The position numbers and the translations under genes were made by a program. Positions 51,401-63,306 of a stretch of DNA of 64,000 bases are shown piece after piece. Source of the stretch: Gymnorhina tibicen (taxonomy: Eukaryota; Chordata; Aves; Passeriformes; Artamidae); contig VXAZ01018984.1 of assembly GCA_013399875.1 (NCBI GenBank), positions 7,856,264 to 7,920,263 of the forward strand. The letters are read 5' to 3'. Position 1 is the first letter of the stretch. The number at the start of each line of letters is the position of its first letter. Under the pieces are notes generated by a model. The model saw only the letters and a program-made list of their open reading frames with translations. It was not told the DNA's origin and ran no database searches.

Positions 51401-54400
51401 GTTTATCGCAATTTAACTGTTCTGTTCTGGTATGTGCAAAACCTCTTTTGCCTCTCCACTGGGCCCTGCTGTTATACTCATATTATAGGACTATTTCATA
51501 TAGTATTTATATTATTCATCAGCTAAATTTCATGTTTGTTAATATAATACAAAATGGACTGCTGTCAGTGAAATCAAGCTATACTAATAGGAACTCTTCA
51601 AGTGCTTTAAAATGTGGGGGTTCAGTTGTTGTTTCTTCTAATAGGAAAATGTCAGTAAATTTTGGCTGAATTTCTAGGCAACATCACTCAGTTTTAAAAA
51701 TGATTGTGTTTGCCTCACATGTATTTGATTCTGCAGAAGGATATTACAAAAGGACTGTGCCACTGGCAAAACCAAGCTTTTGCTGATGCTGATAACTCAG
51801 AATTTGTGTTGTATCCTTAAATACAGTGTGTCTCTAATCCATTAAAACAATCCAGTACTCCTTTCTACTGGTGTAAAAAGCAGCATTCGATTGTTTTAAT
51901 GCATTAGGGACATTAAAGTTTATGGGTCAAGGAACCTGAGACTCAAAAGTAATAATACATACCCTACAAAAGGAAGAGAAATGTAGAGTTTAATTCAAGA
52001 CTATTATTTGTAGGTAATCCAGTCTACACCGAATACTACATAGAAGCAGAAAAAAGAGGCGAGTCTTCATACAGAGTTTTAAACAGAAAAATTATGATTA
52101 CATTTAATTTCAAATTATTTTGGCACAAATTGAAGAAAGAATAAAATTGCATTTGGAGTAACTCGTGCCCTTCCAGTGACCTTATAATGAGAAGGACGTT
52201 GCTGAGATTAGGTTGCAACAGAGACCTCTAATTTTCAGTCTGCAAGATATGAAAGATTAGCCAGATTTGATCTGTGAAGCTCAAGGGTGTCTAGAATGAG
52301 GAGGTCATCGTCAAGGTGTATAAAACCCTGGGAGAGAGGGAACAGGATTGATGGTAATATACTATTATTAGAGATAAGTAATTAAATCACCAAGATGTCT
52401 AAGAATCTGGAGAGGGAGAATAAATCATTTCCTAAGAAAGGGAATAATTTCCCTTATGCAGACAGTAGGTAAAAAACAGACCCAGTGTTCTGAGTCAGCA
52501 TTGACCAAATTGGTCCAGAAGGGAGCTGAACTAGATTTTGAAAATGTTGGTTTATGGACAAATTTGGGCTTGTACAGCTGTGTTTGATACTTAAAACTAG
52601 AGCTGTCCAATTATCCCCTTTGCACAACTGACAGGAGCAGCAACTTGTCTTTACTCTTACTTGGGGATGAAGGGCCTATACCCACTTAGTTAAATACCTT
52701 TTCTTTCCCAACTGAGACAACACTGGTTTTTGCTCTTTCACAAATGGTGATGGAGAGGGAGTGCCTGCATGCCTGAGTGGTCATTAGTCCATTTGCAGTA
52801 CCCAGCTATATCTGTGGAAGACATAGTCCTGTCAGTGGAAAAAGAGTGGATCAAAACACAAAAGATTATTTTCTTTTATCGGTAAATATGTGAAGGAGGG
52901 ACTCTGCCATGTCTTTGTGAAGATCACAGTGCCACAAACAGCACCAACTCACAGAGTATTCAACATTACTTTGTGCCATTCCCACCTGATAAAAACCACA
53001 AATGTATAAAGGCAATGAATTCTCTAGGTGTTGTTAGCAGGTAACAAAACTGGCAGTAATGATGTTACTGGAGGTGTTGCTTTGTCAAAAGGAGCTGTTC
53101 TCTCAGAAGGAGCTGCACTAGACTGTTCTGCAGATCCTGTGGGTGATTAATCTCTAATTTGGTTGGCAAAGTAGTGATTGACATGGTAGAGAATGCATCA
53201 AGGGCTCACCTGCTCTCCTAGACAGCTACCGAGAGATAATATTGAAATGTCATTGGCTTAGGCATTATTATGCTTATCTGTGAGATCCCTTTCAGCTTTT
53301 ATCAATTTTATGGCAGCTGCAGGCTTTTTTCTGCTTTTTGTCAGGCCTCATTCATTTGTATTATTTTTTTCCTTTGGAGAGCTGTGTAATTTCTCCCAAA
53401 GCAAAGCTATGTGTCTTCCAGCACTAATAAAATTCTTGTCTCTTTTCATTGCAACTTGCCTCCAGAGCAGGGCCTTCTGGCATACTCTGCAGCAGAGGAG
53501 ATAAAATAATCAATAAGCCTGGATCTGAAAATGAAATGCAACATTTGTTTTGTTACTGAGCTCTACATGGCCTAAAACAGATGGCTTTGTGATGCGGTTT
53601 TTAGTGTGCTCATAAGAATTTTTGATATGCGTGTGATTTTTATTTTGAAAATATAAATTGAATGAATGGCTACTAGCACAATGACCTGACATCTATTATG
53701 CCCCTTCACAGATCAAGAACTGTAAGTGATGTACTATTGGAGCAATGCTTAATAGAACTCTTGAGATTAAATAGAACTGTAGTATACTGAGTGCATAAAG
53801 TGCTCTCATTATTTTCTGTTGAAAAATATTTTAGTCTATCTTTGTCATTGCTTGTTTGGCTGCTTGCATATGTTGGTCTGTGCTTCTCAGCAAATGTGGT
53901 GGCAGATAGTAAATGTATATGCATCAATATGGTTAGTAAACATTATTTATCTGAGGGTGGCAGGTGTGAGGCAAAATGTGAGTTTTATGTATATTTTTCC
54001 TTTCTACATTCCTCTAATTAATATTTTCTTTCCAGAATATATTTGAATTCAGTTCCTGTCAGATACGAATTGGTAGTTTCAAAATAAGAGCGAGCAGCTT
54101 CATACTGCTGCATAACCAAAGAGGTGGCATTTGGCTACACGAAGAGATATCCCTTATCTGCAATGAAATTTGCTCCATTATTCCTCTGCATTTAGGGAGA
54201 GCAACTCTGTCGTGGCAGTCTTCCAGATAATGTCTGTTTTAATGTGGATAGGAGGGATAGCAGAACACTTTAGTGTGTGCTGTTTGTTATTCTCAATTGG
54301 CAAGAAGTGGTACCCATGAAGAGCATCCCTTCCCTAGATCCATGTACAACTGCAGTCAAGTCCTGATGCCTCTTGATCAGTTGTAGGGCAGTACTTTGCT

Positions 54401-57237
54401 GTGATGCTGTTGCACCAACAAGTGACCATTCCCCCTTATTCGGACACTGACAGAGACAGTGACAGAAATGTAGTAACCAATAGCCATGGCCCAGCAGGTC
54501 TGAAGTTCTTCTGTTGTTTGAGTGTTGTCTCAAAAAGTCTTGCAATATCCCCAGTACACCTCAGGAAAAAGTAATAGCTTCCATGTAAGTGAAGAATCCA
54601 CGCCTTCTTTGAAATCAGCGTGCTCTTCTCATGGTTATTACAGCCACATGGAAAAAAAAATAGTTTCAGCAATCTTTAAAATTATTACTATACGGAGGAT
54701 GTAAAGCCTTTCAGTCAGCTAGTGAAAATGTGTTGCATTAATTAATTCAAAACTACTGTTCAAGATTTTGGTAAACTGACAGAAGCAGAGAAACTTTTCA
54801 GCTTGATATCTACTTAGGGTTACTTCTATAGCTTCATTTTTGTTGAATATAAGTGAAAGAGTTGGTGAAGAATACTTCATAAAATGTGCAGTCTTCTGAA
54901 GGTTAAAGATATTCCATAAAGCCACGGGTTAACTGGTCAGCCAGTTACCTTCAGGATGCCATGGATGTGCTCCAGTTCCATCCACTGCCAAGGGTTAAGT
55001 TTCCCCACGAGGACAGCTCTAATTGCAAGCTGTCTGAGATAATGAGTATGCTACTATTCAGCCAGAAACCAGAAGTGCTACTGATTTGGGATGGACATTC
55101 CTTCTGGAGGCACCCAAAATAGGCAAGAACGTACACTGAAATGGTTGAATACTCACTTTCTACTGATCCAGTACCCTCAAGAGCAGTCAGTCAGATCATG
55201 TCAGGACTTGGAAGAAGAGGAGAGGAATTTGCATCTGGCTGATCACATATCAGTATTTAGAATATCTTTTTGATTTATTTTTTAAAATTCACTTCAACCC
55301 AAACATCAAATCTTGAGTATAGGCTGGCAGTGCAGATGATATGCCTTAAAGGTTTAAATGAAATAAAACACAAATGAGACTGAGAGAATTTGTAGTGAAA
55401 GATGCCAGTGTGTTATTCCCAATTTGTAAAAATGGTCACTTTTTTTGTGTCCTGAAGGAAAAGACAGTTCTTAATATTGCCTAATATCTCACACAGCTGA
55501 GGAAACTCAGAGATTTATGGTGAAATTGATTAATTTATGTCAAGGATGTAAAGTAAACACTGAGAAAAAAAAAGCATCTCTTAGAAACATTTTATTTTTT
55601 TTAAGATTTCATATGAACATTAAGAAGCTTTTATTGTACCTTTTCATTGTGAAATTTAATTTGCATTCTCAGTCCACTAAAATTTCTTTGCTAGTGAGGG
55701 ATTCTGTTTCAACTTTTGCTTCCAAAACATTTCCTAGATAGTAATTTTTTGTCATGTTGCTCCTTCATCTTATTTATGTAGAGATGTTTTCTGTTGACAA
55801 CAATTCATCCTTTATGCACTCCATAGGTTACCATCATTAATTTTCTTCTAATAAAAAATTGCATATAGTTCTGGAAGTGGGATGTGTATGGGAAAAGCAT
55901 TTCATGTTCAGAGCCTTGAATCCTGACTTTATGAATCAATGGACGGTGATCAGTTCTCAAACACAATATTCCAGCCACCATAAACTATGATCAGAGCTGC
56001 ACTTGCAAATACTCAAATGGTTCTGTAACCTTACAAGATCATGGCTTGGGTGTCACAGAAAAACTGGGAGTTAGGCTGTTTAATAGACTCAGCGCAATAA
56101 AACAAATGGTAGATTCCACTGACATCCACTGGAGCAATGATAGAAATGCATATCCTTTCTGGAGGCAGTTGAGCTTTGGGAATTCACCTGTGCGAGACAA
56201 TGATTTATATTTGTAGCTCTGTTCCCTTTAAAGCTTTTATGAGAAAAAAAAAAAAAAGAAAGTAGAATTTATGAATAACAGAGATTTCAGCAGTGCTCTG
56301 AATGGGTTACCCTCACCATTGTCATTTCTCTGTCCAGCAGAGGCTCTGGTGACTTGCACTGGCTGTATGAACACAAGATATAAAGCTTTACTTTCTTTGG
56401 AGTAAAATCTTAAAAAAGCATGGCCCTAAATGAGGAATAAGTTAATGATATTTTGGTTTAAGATTTAGAAGAATAGAAAATTTGATTCTATTGCTAAGAG
56501 AACAGCTCTTTGACTATTTAGTGGAACTCCAATTATGAATGCAAGGTCTCTGCTGATAAAAATTGTGGTCTTAATTTGAAAGGGCTATAACTTCCACTGG
56601 GCACCTTTAAAGGGTCTCCCAACCTTTAGAATAGGAGAGCTGTCCTCTTTCATTTTCACCTTTGAGGCAAAACCCAAAGGAAACCTCCTTGGGACTGGGA
56701 CCTAAAAAAGATTTGTAAGTCAAACAGCACTGCTACTGATTGTTAACCAAGCCAATGAGATTTTCAGGCTGTCCAACCTCTTTATTTTCATACCACCACA
56801 GCTCTGAGTGCTCACCTGACTTGCTGCTTGTGAAGCAGCATTCCTTGGCAAGCATGTTTCCTGACCATTTTTTTGTTTAGATTTAATCATATGTACGTAC
56901 TAAGCCAATTCAAGTATCAGTGGAAGTGATTTATAGTTTTGACAGTGTGTCATTGTTGATCTGGTGTTACAGCAGAGGATTGAGCCTTCACAGTACTATC
57001 CAATCTCTCTGCTAGTCTTTAAGCATTTTAACTAGTTTGTATAAGGTCAGACAATTAAGATAACTTATCTAGGTTCACCCCTTCAAGGAATAGTTTGTGT
57101 GTCTCCAGAAAAGCTAATTGCAATCCTTAGGTATGGTAATGGCCATTTTTCTCTGGCATCTCTGTCTCATAGAAATCTTGAGGAGTTATTGGCAAAGATA
57201 AAAAATTGGTTAGAAGGTTCTACATCTTCTGTCTGCC
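48451..57237. other. Gene-free stretch
   Basis: No supportable gene. The longest ATG-started frame of the window (170 codons, minus strand, 48157-48669) overlaps the left edge; it is rich in S, L, P and C, has no domain I recognise and is near the length expected by chance for this GC level. Small items are an A13 tract at 56244-56256 and possible remnants of an old amniote repeat near 56105-56145 (see findings). Open frames elsewhere are at most 95 codons. Confidence 0.5.
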
Positions 57238-57515
57238 ATGACCGGCAGATTAGCAAAGGACACCTCTGAGAGAATGCCTTTGGTGCTGGTAATCTCTAAT
57301 GCCACCAAAGGAAAAGAAGTGTTTTCAATTATGCAACAATGGGCAGCCACCAATCTGGATCTCACCAATGTGGATCCATGTTGTGTACTTGCTGTTAATC
57401 CCAACCCTGGGAATTGCCCTATTGATATCACGTTATTATGGAGCTCTTTTATCAGTAACACACCTTCCAAGGGCTATTAAGTCATTATGTTAGATCTGAA
57501 AAAGTTCCTGAAAAG

Positions 57516-57527
57516 AAAAAAAAAAAA
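57516..57527. repeat. A12 tract
   Basis: Twelve A, with a preceding AAAAG, about 35 bases beyond the end of the 80-codon frame. No AATAAA signal precedes it, so a retroposon tail is only a possibility. Confidence 0.75.
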
Positions 57528-57632
57528 TCAACATCTGACAGAAGTCAATTTAGAGCGTCAGGTTTTTTGTTTTTCCCATATAATTGCCTAAAATCTTGAT
57601 TATTGACTGTGCTGCATAATCTGTCCTTTGCA

Positions 57633-57662
57633 CCTCTACTCCCCTCCCCTCCTCCTCCTTTA
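57633..57662. repeat. C/T-only (polypyrimidine) tract
   Basis: CCTCTACTCCCCTCCCCTCC and its continuation CTCCTTT hold one purine in 30 bases. The minus strand reads (GGA)n-GGGGAGGGGAG. Such mirror-like purine/pyrimidine tracts can form triplex (H-DNA) or two-tier G-quartets. No splice acceptor follows at once, so it is not obviously a polypyrimidine splice signal. Confidence 0.7.
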
Positions 57663-58111
57663 ATCCATTACTGGTTTCATACTTTAACATATGAGATATT
57701 TTTTCTAGGATCAGTAACTGTGGTTTTAGCTTCTAGTCTAATCATCTAATCAGAGAGGATAGCAACCCCCTTCTGGATATTATTTATGACAGAATTGTGG
57801 TAGATGATCTGAGAAACTCTCTGCAGCCACAGGAGAACACATTTGTGCCTGTCTTTAGCTCATCAAGGCTGACATTATAAAAAATGTCTGCCACGACATT
57901 CTAACTTATGGAATGTCAGAAAGATCTTCGGATAAATGAAGATGAACCTACCATATGTTAGCAAACTTCTACTTCAGGCAGAACAAAGGCAGTGAAGAAT
58001 GTACAACTGAGCACTATCTTCGAGTTAGCTTTTTTATTTACACTGCTGATGCAGCAAAATGGGGCTAATGCCTTGATACTTCATCTTCTATTGCAGAGGC
58101 TATACAGTTAA

Positions 58112-58794
58112 AAAGGAAATAGCAAATCCAAGACCAAACCACTGAAAAACTAGCCAGGGAATCATTCTTTGGAACAATTTAGTTCAATTGCCATCTTGAT
58201 TCTAGTACCAGGATCTGAATTTTCCCATGACAGACAATTTTTCTGAACCAAGCCCACTCAGAGTTTTATTCTCAACTGTTATATTGGAAGAGATGCTAAT
58301 TCATATCTAATTACATACTCTTTTAATTAATTAGCTCTGAAAAGCTGAAAATAATTGTTTCATAAATACTTTCAAACTATGGGAAAAAGAAAGTATATTA
58401 TAACTGTAAAGGAATAGTGTAGGTTCCTGTAGAATATTATAAATTAATATGAATCTGCAGAGCCTTATAAAAATAAATGGAAAGTTCTGCATTGAAGACA
58501 CATCCTTACTGCCACTGTTTTCAGTCCATCAACACAGGTGTTGATTTTCTCTGGTTCTGCATCAGGATTTGGGCTTATGTTGCATGTTACGCAGAGGGGA
58601 CAATTTCTTTTGTGTTTTTCCAAACTTTCTTAATATTTAGTTTTGGATGAAATTCTGATCAAATGCCATTTTGATTTCGCATTCTACTTGCCATAAGCTA
58701 ATCACATACCTAAACATTAAAACCAGAAAATAACCAGACACACAAAAAGTTGTAACTACCTCGCGATTGTCTGAAAAGTAATAAAAAACATTTC
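58112..58794. other. Gene-free stretch
   Basis: Nothing recognised between the possible decayed element and the palindrome. Confidence 0.5.
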
Positions 58795-58820
58795 TTTTTT
58801 TAAGGTTAACCTTAAAAAAA
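58795..58820. repeat. Perfect 26-bp palindrome
   Basis: Seven T (58795-58801), the self-complementary core AAGGTTAACCTT (58802-58813) and seven A (58814-58820) form a perfect inverted repeat with no spacer. A (GT)7 array starts two bases later. A spacerless 13-bp-arm palindrome is rarely expected by chance in 64 kb and could extrude as a small cruciform. It might be the joined ends of a small terminal-inverted-repeat element or a product of fold-back repair. Confidence 0.95.
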
Positions 58821-58822
58821 TG

Positions 58823-58836
58823 GTGTGTGTGTGTGT
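58823..58836. repeat. (GT)7 microsatellite
   Basis: Seven GT units directly right of the palindrome. Short array, possibly variable in length. Confidence 0.9.
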
Positions 58837-60653
58837 AAAATTAGACTATGACAATGTATTACTGATTTCATAGTTGCTTCCTAATTTTATCCAGAATGCT
58901 GGTTTTGGGGAACAGTGGGGAATGGATGAATAAAGAAACTATGAATACGTGGGGTTTTCCTTGCAGTATGTGGCTGCTTCTTGGCTGAAGCACTGGAACT
59001 GCGTGTTAATAGTGTATAGCAACAATGTAAGGTTGGAAATAAAGAATAATACCATGCCTAATGAAAACTGCCAATGCAATTTGTGCAGGTAGAATGCAAT
59101 TACCCGGACTGGAATACAGCCAGACATGAAAGCATTGTACTTTCTGTTTCAGACAATGCAGCGGCTGCTTAGGATATAACAAGCAGGAACTTTTTTGAGG
59201 CACTTGCATGTACAAACTCTAGTACTTTTCAGGCAAAAGTGAGAGATTTTTATACTGCTGCCTCAACCATTGGTGTATTTTTGTGCCTTTAATGTGCTTA
59301 ACCAGAAGACATAAGCAGCTATTCCCCATAGCCTTTACCAAAAAAGAAAACAACCCACCCCCAATTCTTGTGATGTAGTGTTATAGAGGTTTTGTTGCTT
59401 AAAGTCTTAGAGGGTTTTATATAGCTTGGATGTATTTTAAATACATGACTTACCAGATCTGCTTTAAAAAAAATTGCTGTGGGAGTATGTTCAGATTAAA
59501 AAGAGACTGTTTGCTTTATACCTCGGTCTTGTTGCAAATTTTTTTTCTGAAAAACCCAAACAGTGTATAAACAGTGAATAAATTATTATAGGATGCTGTT
59601 TCTCCAAAAGTTGCTGTATTTTACATAGAAGATTCTGATAATACAGCAGTCATTTGAGGCTGTATTTAGATCTCAAATGAAAAGTGGTGCTGTTCAGCAC
59701 TTGGACTAAATACTACAATGAGTTCCACTTATTCAAAATATCATTTATATGCTCTTGAGCCATAAAAAAAGAAAACCTAAAATTACGATGGAAGGCAATT
59801 CTCAACTCATATTTGCTTTATGTATGTGCTTTAGTAATTTCTGCTGGCTGGTTTTACTTTGAGTTGGTTTGACTCTAATTGAGAGGTTGATGGTGAAATG
59901 GCACTTCAGAGAAATACTGTCTAAGAATAAATCATTATGAAATAAGCTTAAATTTTCTCCTTAACTGTGGCTTTTTAATCCCATTACAGAAGACTAATTG
60001 GTGCTAATGTGTATTTTGGAACTTTTCGAACAGTGGTTTTCCCCTACTCATCATATGCTAAAAGGTTTCCATTGAACTGGCATCATTTTTATGTAACTGA
60101 AAGACAGTATGGCAAATGTACATTTTGATTTTTCTCATATACTATTCATTCATTATATCATTGGGATGTTGACACTTTCTGAGACTAGTCGAAGTGATGT
60201 CATTAGCAGTACCCATTTCTGGAAGGAAACAAAAAAGAAATAATTATTTCGAAGTTGACATTTGAGCCTTCCTGCATTCCTCAGATTTTTTGTTGACATT
60301 GTAGTCCTTATTTCTGAAGGGCTGGTTCCAAAGAGCAGACACAATAGCCAATAGCGCTGAAGACAGCAGCAGACTGTTGCTGAAGCTAAAGGAGACAAGT
60401 TTTGGATGTTTCCATCGACCAAACCCATGTGTTGTCTTTGGCTAACCCTTTGCACCTGCTGATATCCTGTGCAGCAACCAATAGCAGCTTTTCCCAGGAA
60501 ACTTTAGTGATCTCTTTGCCAGTGTCAGCAGGAAGATCTTTTCATCTCACCTCTTGTACTTTTCAATCCTCTTCTTTCTACTTTTTTTTCAATTTACCTG
60601 TGCTGCCTGCCAAGAGCACACCTTCACCCCTTCCTTTTTCTTTCCCATGCTAG
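58837..60653. other. Gene-free stretch upstream of the candidate exon
   Basis: No gene seen. The last 120 bases before 60654 become strongly pyrimidine-rich (CTTCTTTCTACTTTTTTTTC, then CCCCTTCCTTTTTCTTTCCC), consistent with a splice acceptor region. Frames here are at most 100 codons and unrecognised. Confidence 0.5.
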
Positions 60654-60804
60654 AAAGACACGGATGTGCAAAAGCTGACTTAACAGGAGAAATAAGAAAC
60701 AGGGCAGGCAGAAATAGAGTCGATGTAGATAAAGATGTAAAGGACTCTGACACTGTATCCTCAGGCACTGAGTCGACTGACATGACTAGCCATCGTGTAA
60801 CCTG
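60654..60804 (+). CDS. Candidate internal coding exon, gene unidentified
   Basis: The 151-nt segment begins after a textbook 3' splice site (CCTTTTTCTTTCCCATGCTAG) and ends CCTG before a near-consensus donor, GTGAGTTT. One frame is open throughout: the exon would start with two bases of a split codon, encode 49 whole codons and end with two bases of another. The peptide is polar and acidic, with pieces TGEIRNRAGRNRVDVDKDV and KDSDTVSSGTESTDMTS, unlike the hydrophobic, K/I/F-rich peptides of chance frames here. It would suit a disordered, Ser/Thr-rich intracellular segment. Five CpGs survive in it. I do not recognise the protein. If real, the gene runs on the plus strand and much of this window is intron. 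Introns also contain pseudo-exons with good splice sites, and a 50-codon open frame is not rare, so this remains a candidate. Flanking frames run on upstream of 60654, but the splice reading is the better one. Confidence 0.35.
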
Positions 60805-61595
60805 GTGAGTTTATTTTGTCTCCAAAAATCAGAGCACTGAATGAAAACAGCCACTGGGAATGGCCCCTGGGAACTTCTTAACCCCTGCACAATGCCTGGG
60901 AGTCGCTGCTAATTGGTGTGGCGAGTTTTACATAGTGGTGTGGACATAACCTAGGGGAGGAAGAGTAACACAAAGGTGACTGGGGAGAGAGAGGAAGGAG
61001 AAGGTATCTCACATAAAAGCATGTGAGAAGGTAGGAAGACTTAAGCAGTGTGAGAACTGAAATACATGCAGGTAACCAAGATGGCCAAAATTCACAGCTG
61101 AAGTGTTAAAAGTAGATTTACTCCATCCCTGCTCTGGCAAAACAGAGACACATCCACAGCTAAGCTTGTTCCATCTTAGCTGGGGCAAAAAACACACACG
61201 CCATTCCCACCTGCCATCAAAGGCCTGGCACGGGCGCAATCCTTCACAGGGCTGTGTTTTACAATCTCCAAGCTTCTTATCTCTCTGCTCCCCCACCAGC
61301 AGGCCTAGGCCTGTGAAGAATATTTTTTAGGTCTTTTACAGCATTGTGTTATCTTCTAGAGGAATTCCACTTCTCAAGACAGACAGAAGACAATGAAATT
61401 TCCCACACTGGATATTAACATCCCCCAGCTGCCAGGTCATCTTGAGTAAAAAATAACTGTTATTCCCTCCTTAACAAATCTTCCAGTTTTAACCCTTTCC
61501 TTCCAACAGGCAGGCGGTGAAGTATTGCCATTTTTTCGTTATCCAAACCTTCCCCCAACCAGTCTCTGAGATGTTTTAACCCTGATGTTGATGAC

Positions 61596-61624
61596 CAATT
61601 GAGTAAATCACGCAATTGAGTAAA
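61596..61624. repeat. 12-bp direct repeat, 17-bp period
   Basis: CAATTGAGTAAA occurs twice, separated by TCACG. It is a small local duplication with no evident role. Confidence 0.85.
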
Positions 61625-63251
61625 AAAAATCTTGACCAGCTGAAAATTTCCTCCTGCATAATTGTGATAACAGTTTGTTTGCTTGATTGTAGTTATATAA
61701 TATGTATTTTAAACTTTTAAGTATTTCCCAGAAAAAGATGACATTTTTTTCTTCATACTCAAGAACATTTTATTGCATAACTGCCTAGTTTTCAACTAAA
61801 TCAAAGGGAATTAGGTATCTAAATCCCTTTGAAGATCTGAAGTTAGATCTAGAAAGATTACTTAAAATGTACGGGTCTGTAGTACCTCAATATAGGATAT
61901 GGCAGAAATCAGAGATGTTTCTGAAGAAAAAAAAAGGGACACTATGTTGGTATATGCTTATGTAGTTGTAAAGAGGGTGGTGAGGTTTTGCTGCATGCTT
62001 CAAAATGTATTTTTGCTTCATTGTAAATGTATTTTGCAAATATTTAAAACGCATAGGGTGGGTAATTCATTTGCATTAGATGAGCATTTTCAGAAGTTAG
62101 TATTTGGCCAACAAATGTCTACTTTCAAATATGTGTTTAAAACCTTTTCTTTTGCTGAAGATGCCACTGAATTTTCTTAGAATAGATAATTATCTTTCAT
62201 TGTCCTTTCGTTAAGCTTAGCTCAGCTTCATTCAGCTTTTTGACTTCTAAGATTTGTAATTAACTTTTTTTGTCAAATATTAATAGAAGGCAGAAAATTT
62301 GGGAGTTTCTTAGCTCCAGAACTTGGAGAGTGACAAATTAACAGACAGAGCTGAAGAGGTTGAAAACTCTACCCACATCCTTAGTTTTATTGATGGAAGT
62401 ATCATGGGGGAATTGAGGTCATGACACTGCGAGAGCTCCACACGTATAACAAGACTGACAAGCCTAAAAACTTTCATCCTCTCTCTCTGATATCCTCATG
62501 TTCTTCCAAATAAAATAAAAGTATGATACAATGATATATCTCCCTCAAAAATTAGTATCTAGAATAAATTTCTTACTATTTTACTTCTGGTTTTTTTGAT
62601 GATGAAGTGTTTACCACATTCTCAAAAAGATTATATAAGGGATGGAGGGAATTTGTTGGGCAAAAATAATTTTTAAAGAAGTAAGGTTAATAATAACTCT
62701 TAAAGGAAAGCTTATGGAAGAATAGCAGTGAAGAGCTATTGGGATTGTGAAAAGCCCTTGTGAAATAATATTCTAGTTCTCTGGAGAAAACAATCTAAAT
62801 AAAAAGTAGAGTTGGATAGAATTGAAAAGCACAGAAGTAATTTGCCCAGGGGTTCAGGCAAAGCTGTTATTGTCAAACTTAACTTGTTTTCATTTCAGTT
62901 TTATTATTCATGGACCTTTTTACGTATTCTGACTATTTTACTTCTAAAAGGACTCATGATTAGTGTGTAGAAAACCCAGGCTTTTTCATTTACGAATTAA
63001 AACTTGTAGGTGGGCAATGATGTAGCAGAGTTGTATGAGCCTGGGTCAATATACTGGACTAGAGGAATCAACTTTGCTTCTCATTGTCTAAAAACTTCCG
63101 GCCTTTTTTGTTCTCTTGTTTATATGTTTGAAAACCGTAACTATGAAATCATCTTCAAACCTTTCCAGTGACAGATATCCCTTCCAACCAATGGTGCTGT
63201 ATTACTGGGTAATGCTCAATCCTTATGTTTTCAGAAACCTAAAAAAGAGGG

Positions 63252-63306
63252 ATGCACCACTAGGAAGGATTTGAATCCAGTTTATGCACTTGCCTACATG
63301 CTGTGA
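63252..63306 (-). repeat. Possible reversed MIR-like SINE remnant
   Basis: GATGCACCACTAGGAAGGAT followed by TTGAATCCAG resembles, with one internal deletion, the reverse complement of the MIR body ('TCACACAGCTAGGAAG ... GGGATTTGAACCCAG'), and CCTACATGCTGTG follows in the place of 'CCCATGCTCTT'. The match is short and from memory. Confidence 0.3.

Larger units (their letters stand above)
57238..58111 (+). pseudogene. Possible decayed coding or mobile element, unidentified
   Basis: Three open stretches follow one another on the plus strand. The first is 80 codons (57238-57480), with a peptide containing FSIMQQWAATNLDLTNVDPC. The second is 47 codons between stops (57737-57880), containing DIIYDRIVVDDLRNSLQPQ. 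The third is 49 codons (57962-58111), with a hydrophobic piece LSTIFELAFLFTLLMQ. Their composition looks more protein-like than the rest of the window, and an A12 tract (57516-57527) follows the first frame closely, as in a retroposed copy. I recognise no family, and no single frame spans the cluster. The minus strand is also open across 57210-57470, which weakens the case. Alternatives are chance low stop density, an old retrovirus or LINE body, or a processed pseudogene. Confidence 0.2.

Noticed and set aside
55485..55515. CACACAGCTGAGGAAACTCAGAG, words found in MIR
   Set aside because: The two words are in the wrong order for either strand of MIR, so the likeness is coincidental.
57790..57810. 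GTGGTAGATGATCTG, reminiscent of a reverse-transcriptase catalytic box codon run
   Set aside because: It reads VVDDL without the required aromatic residue or surrounding RT motifs, so it does not support a reverse transcriptase.
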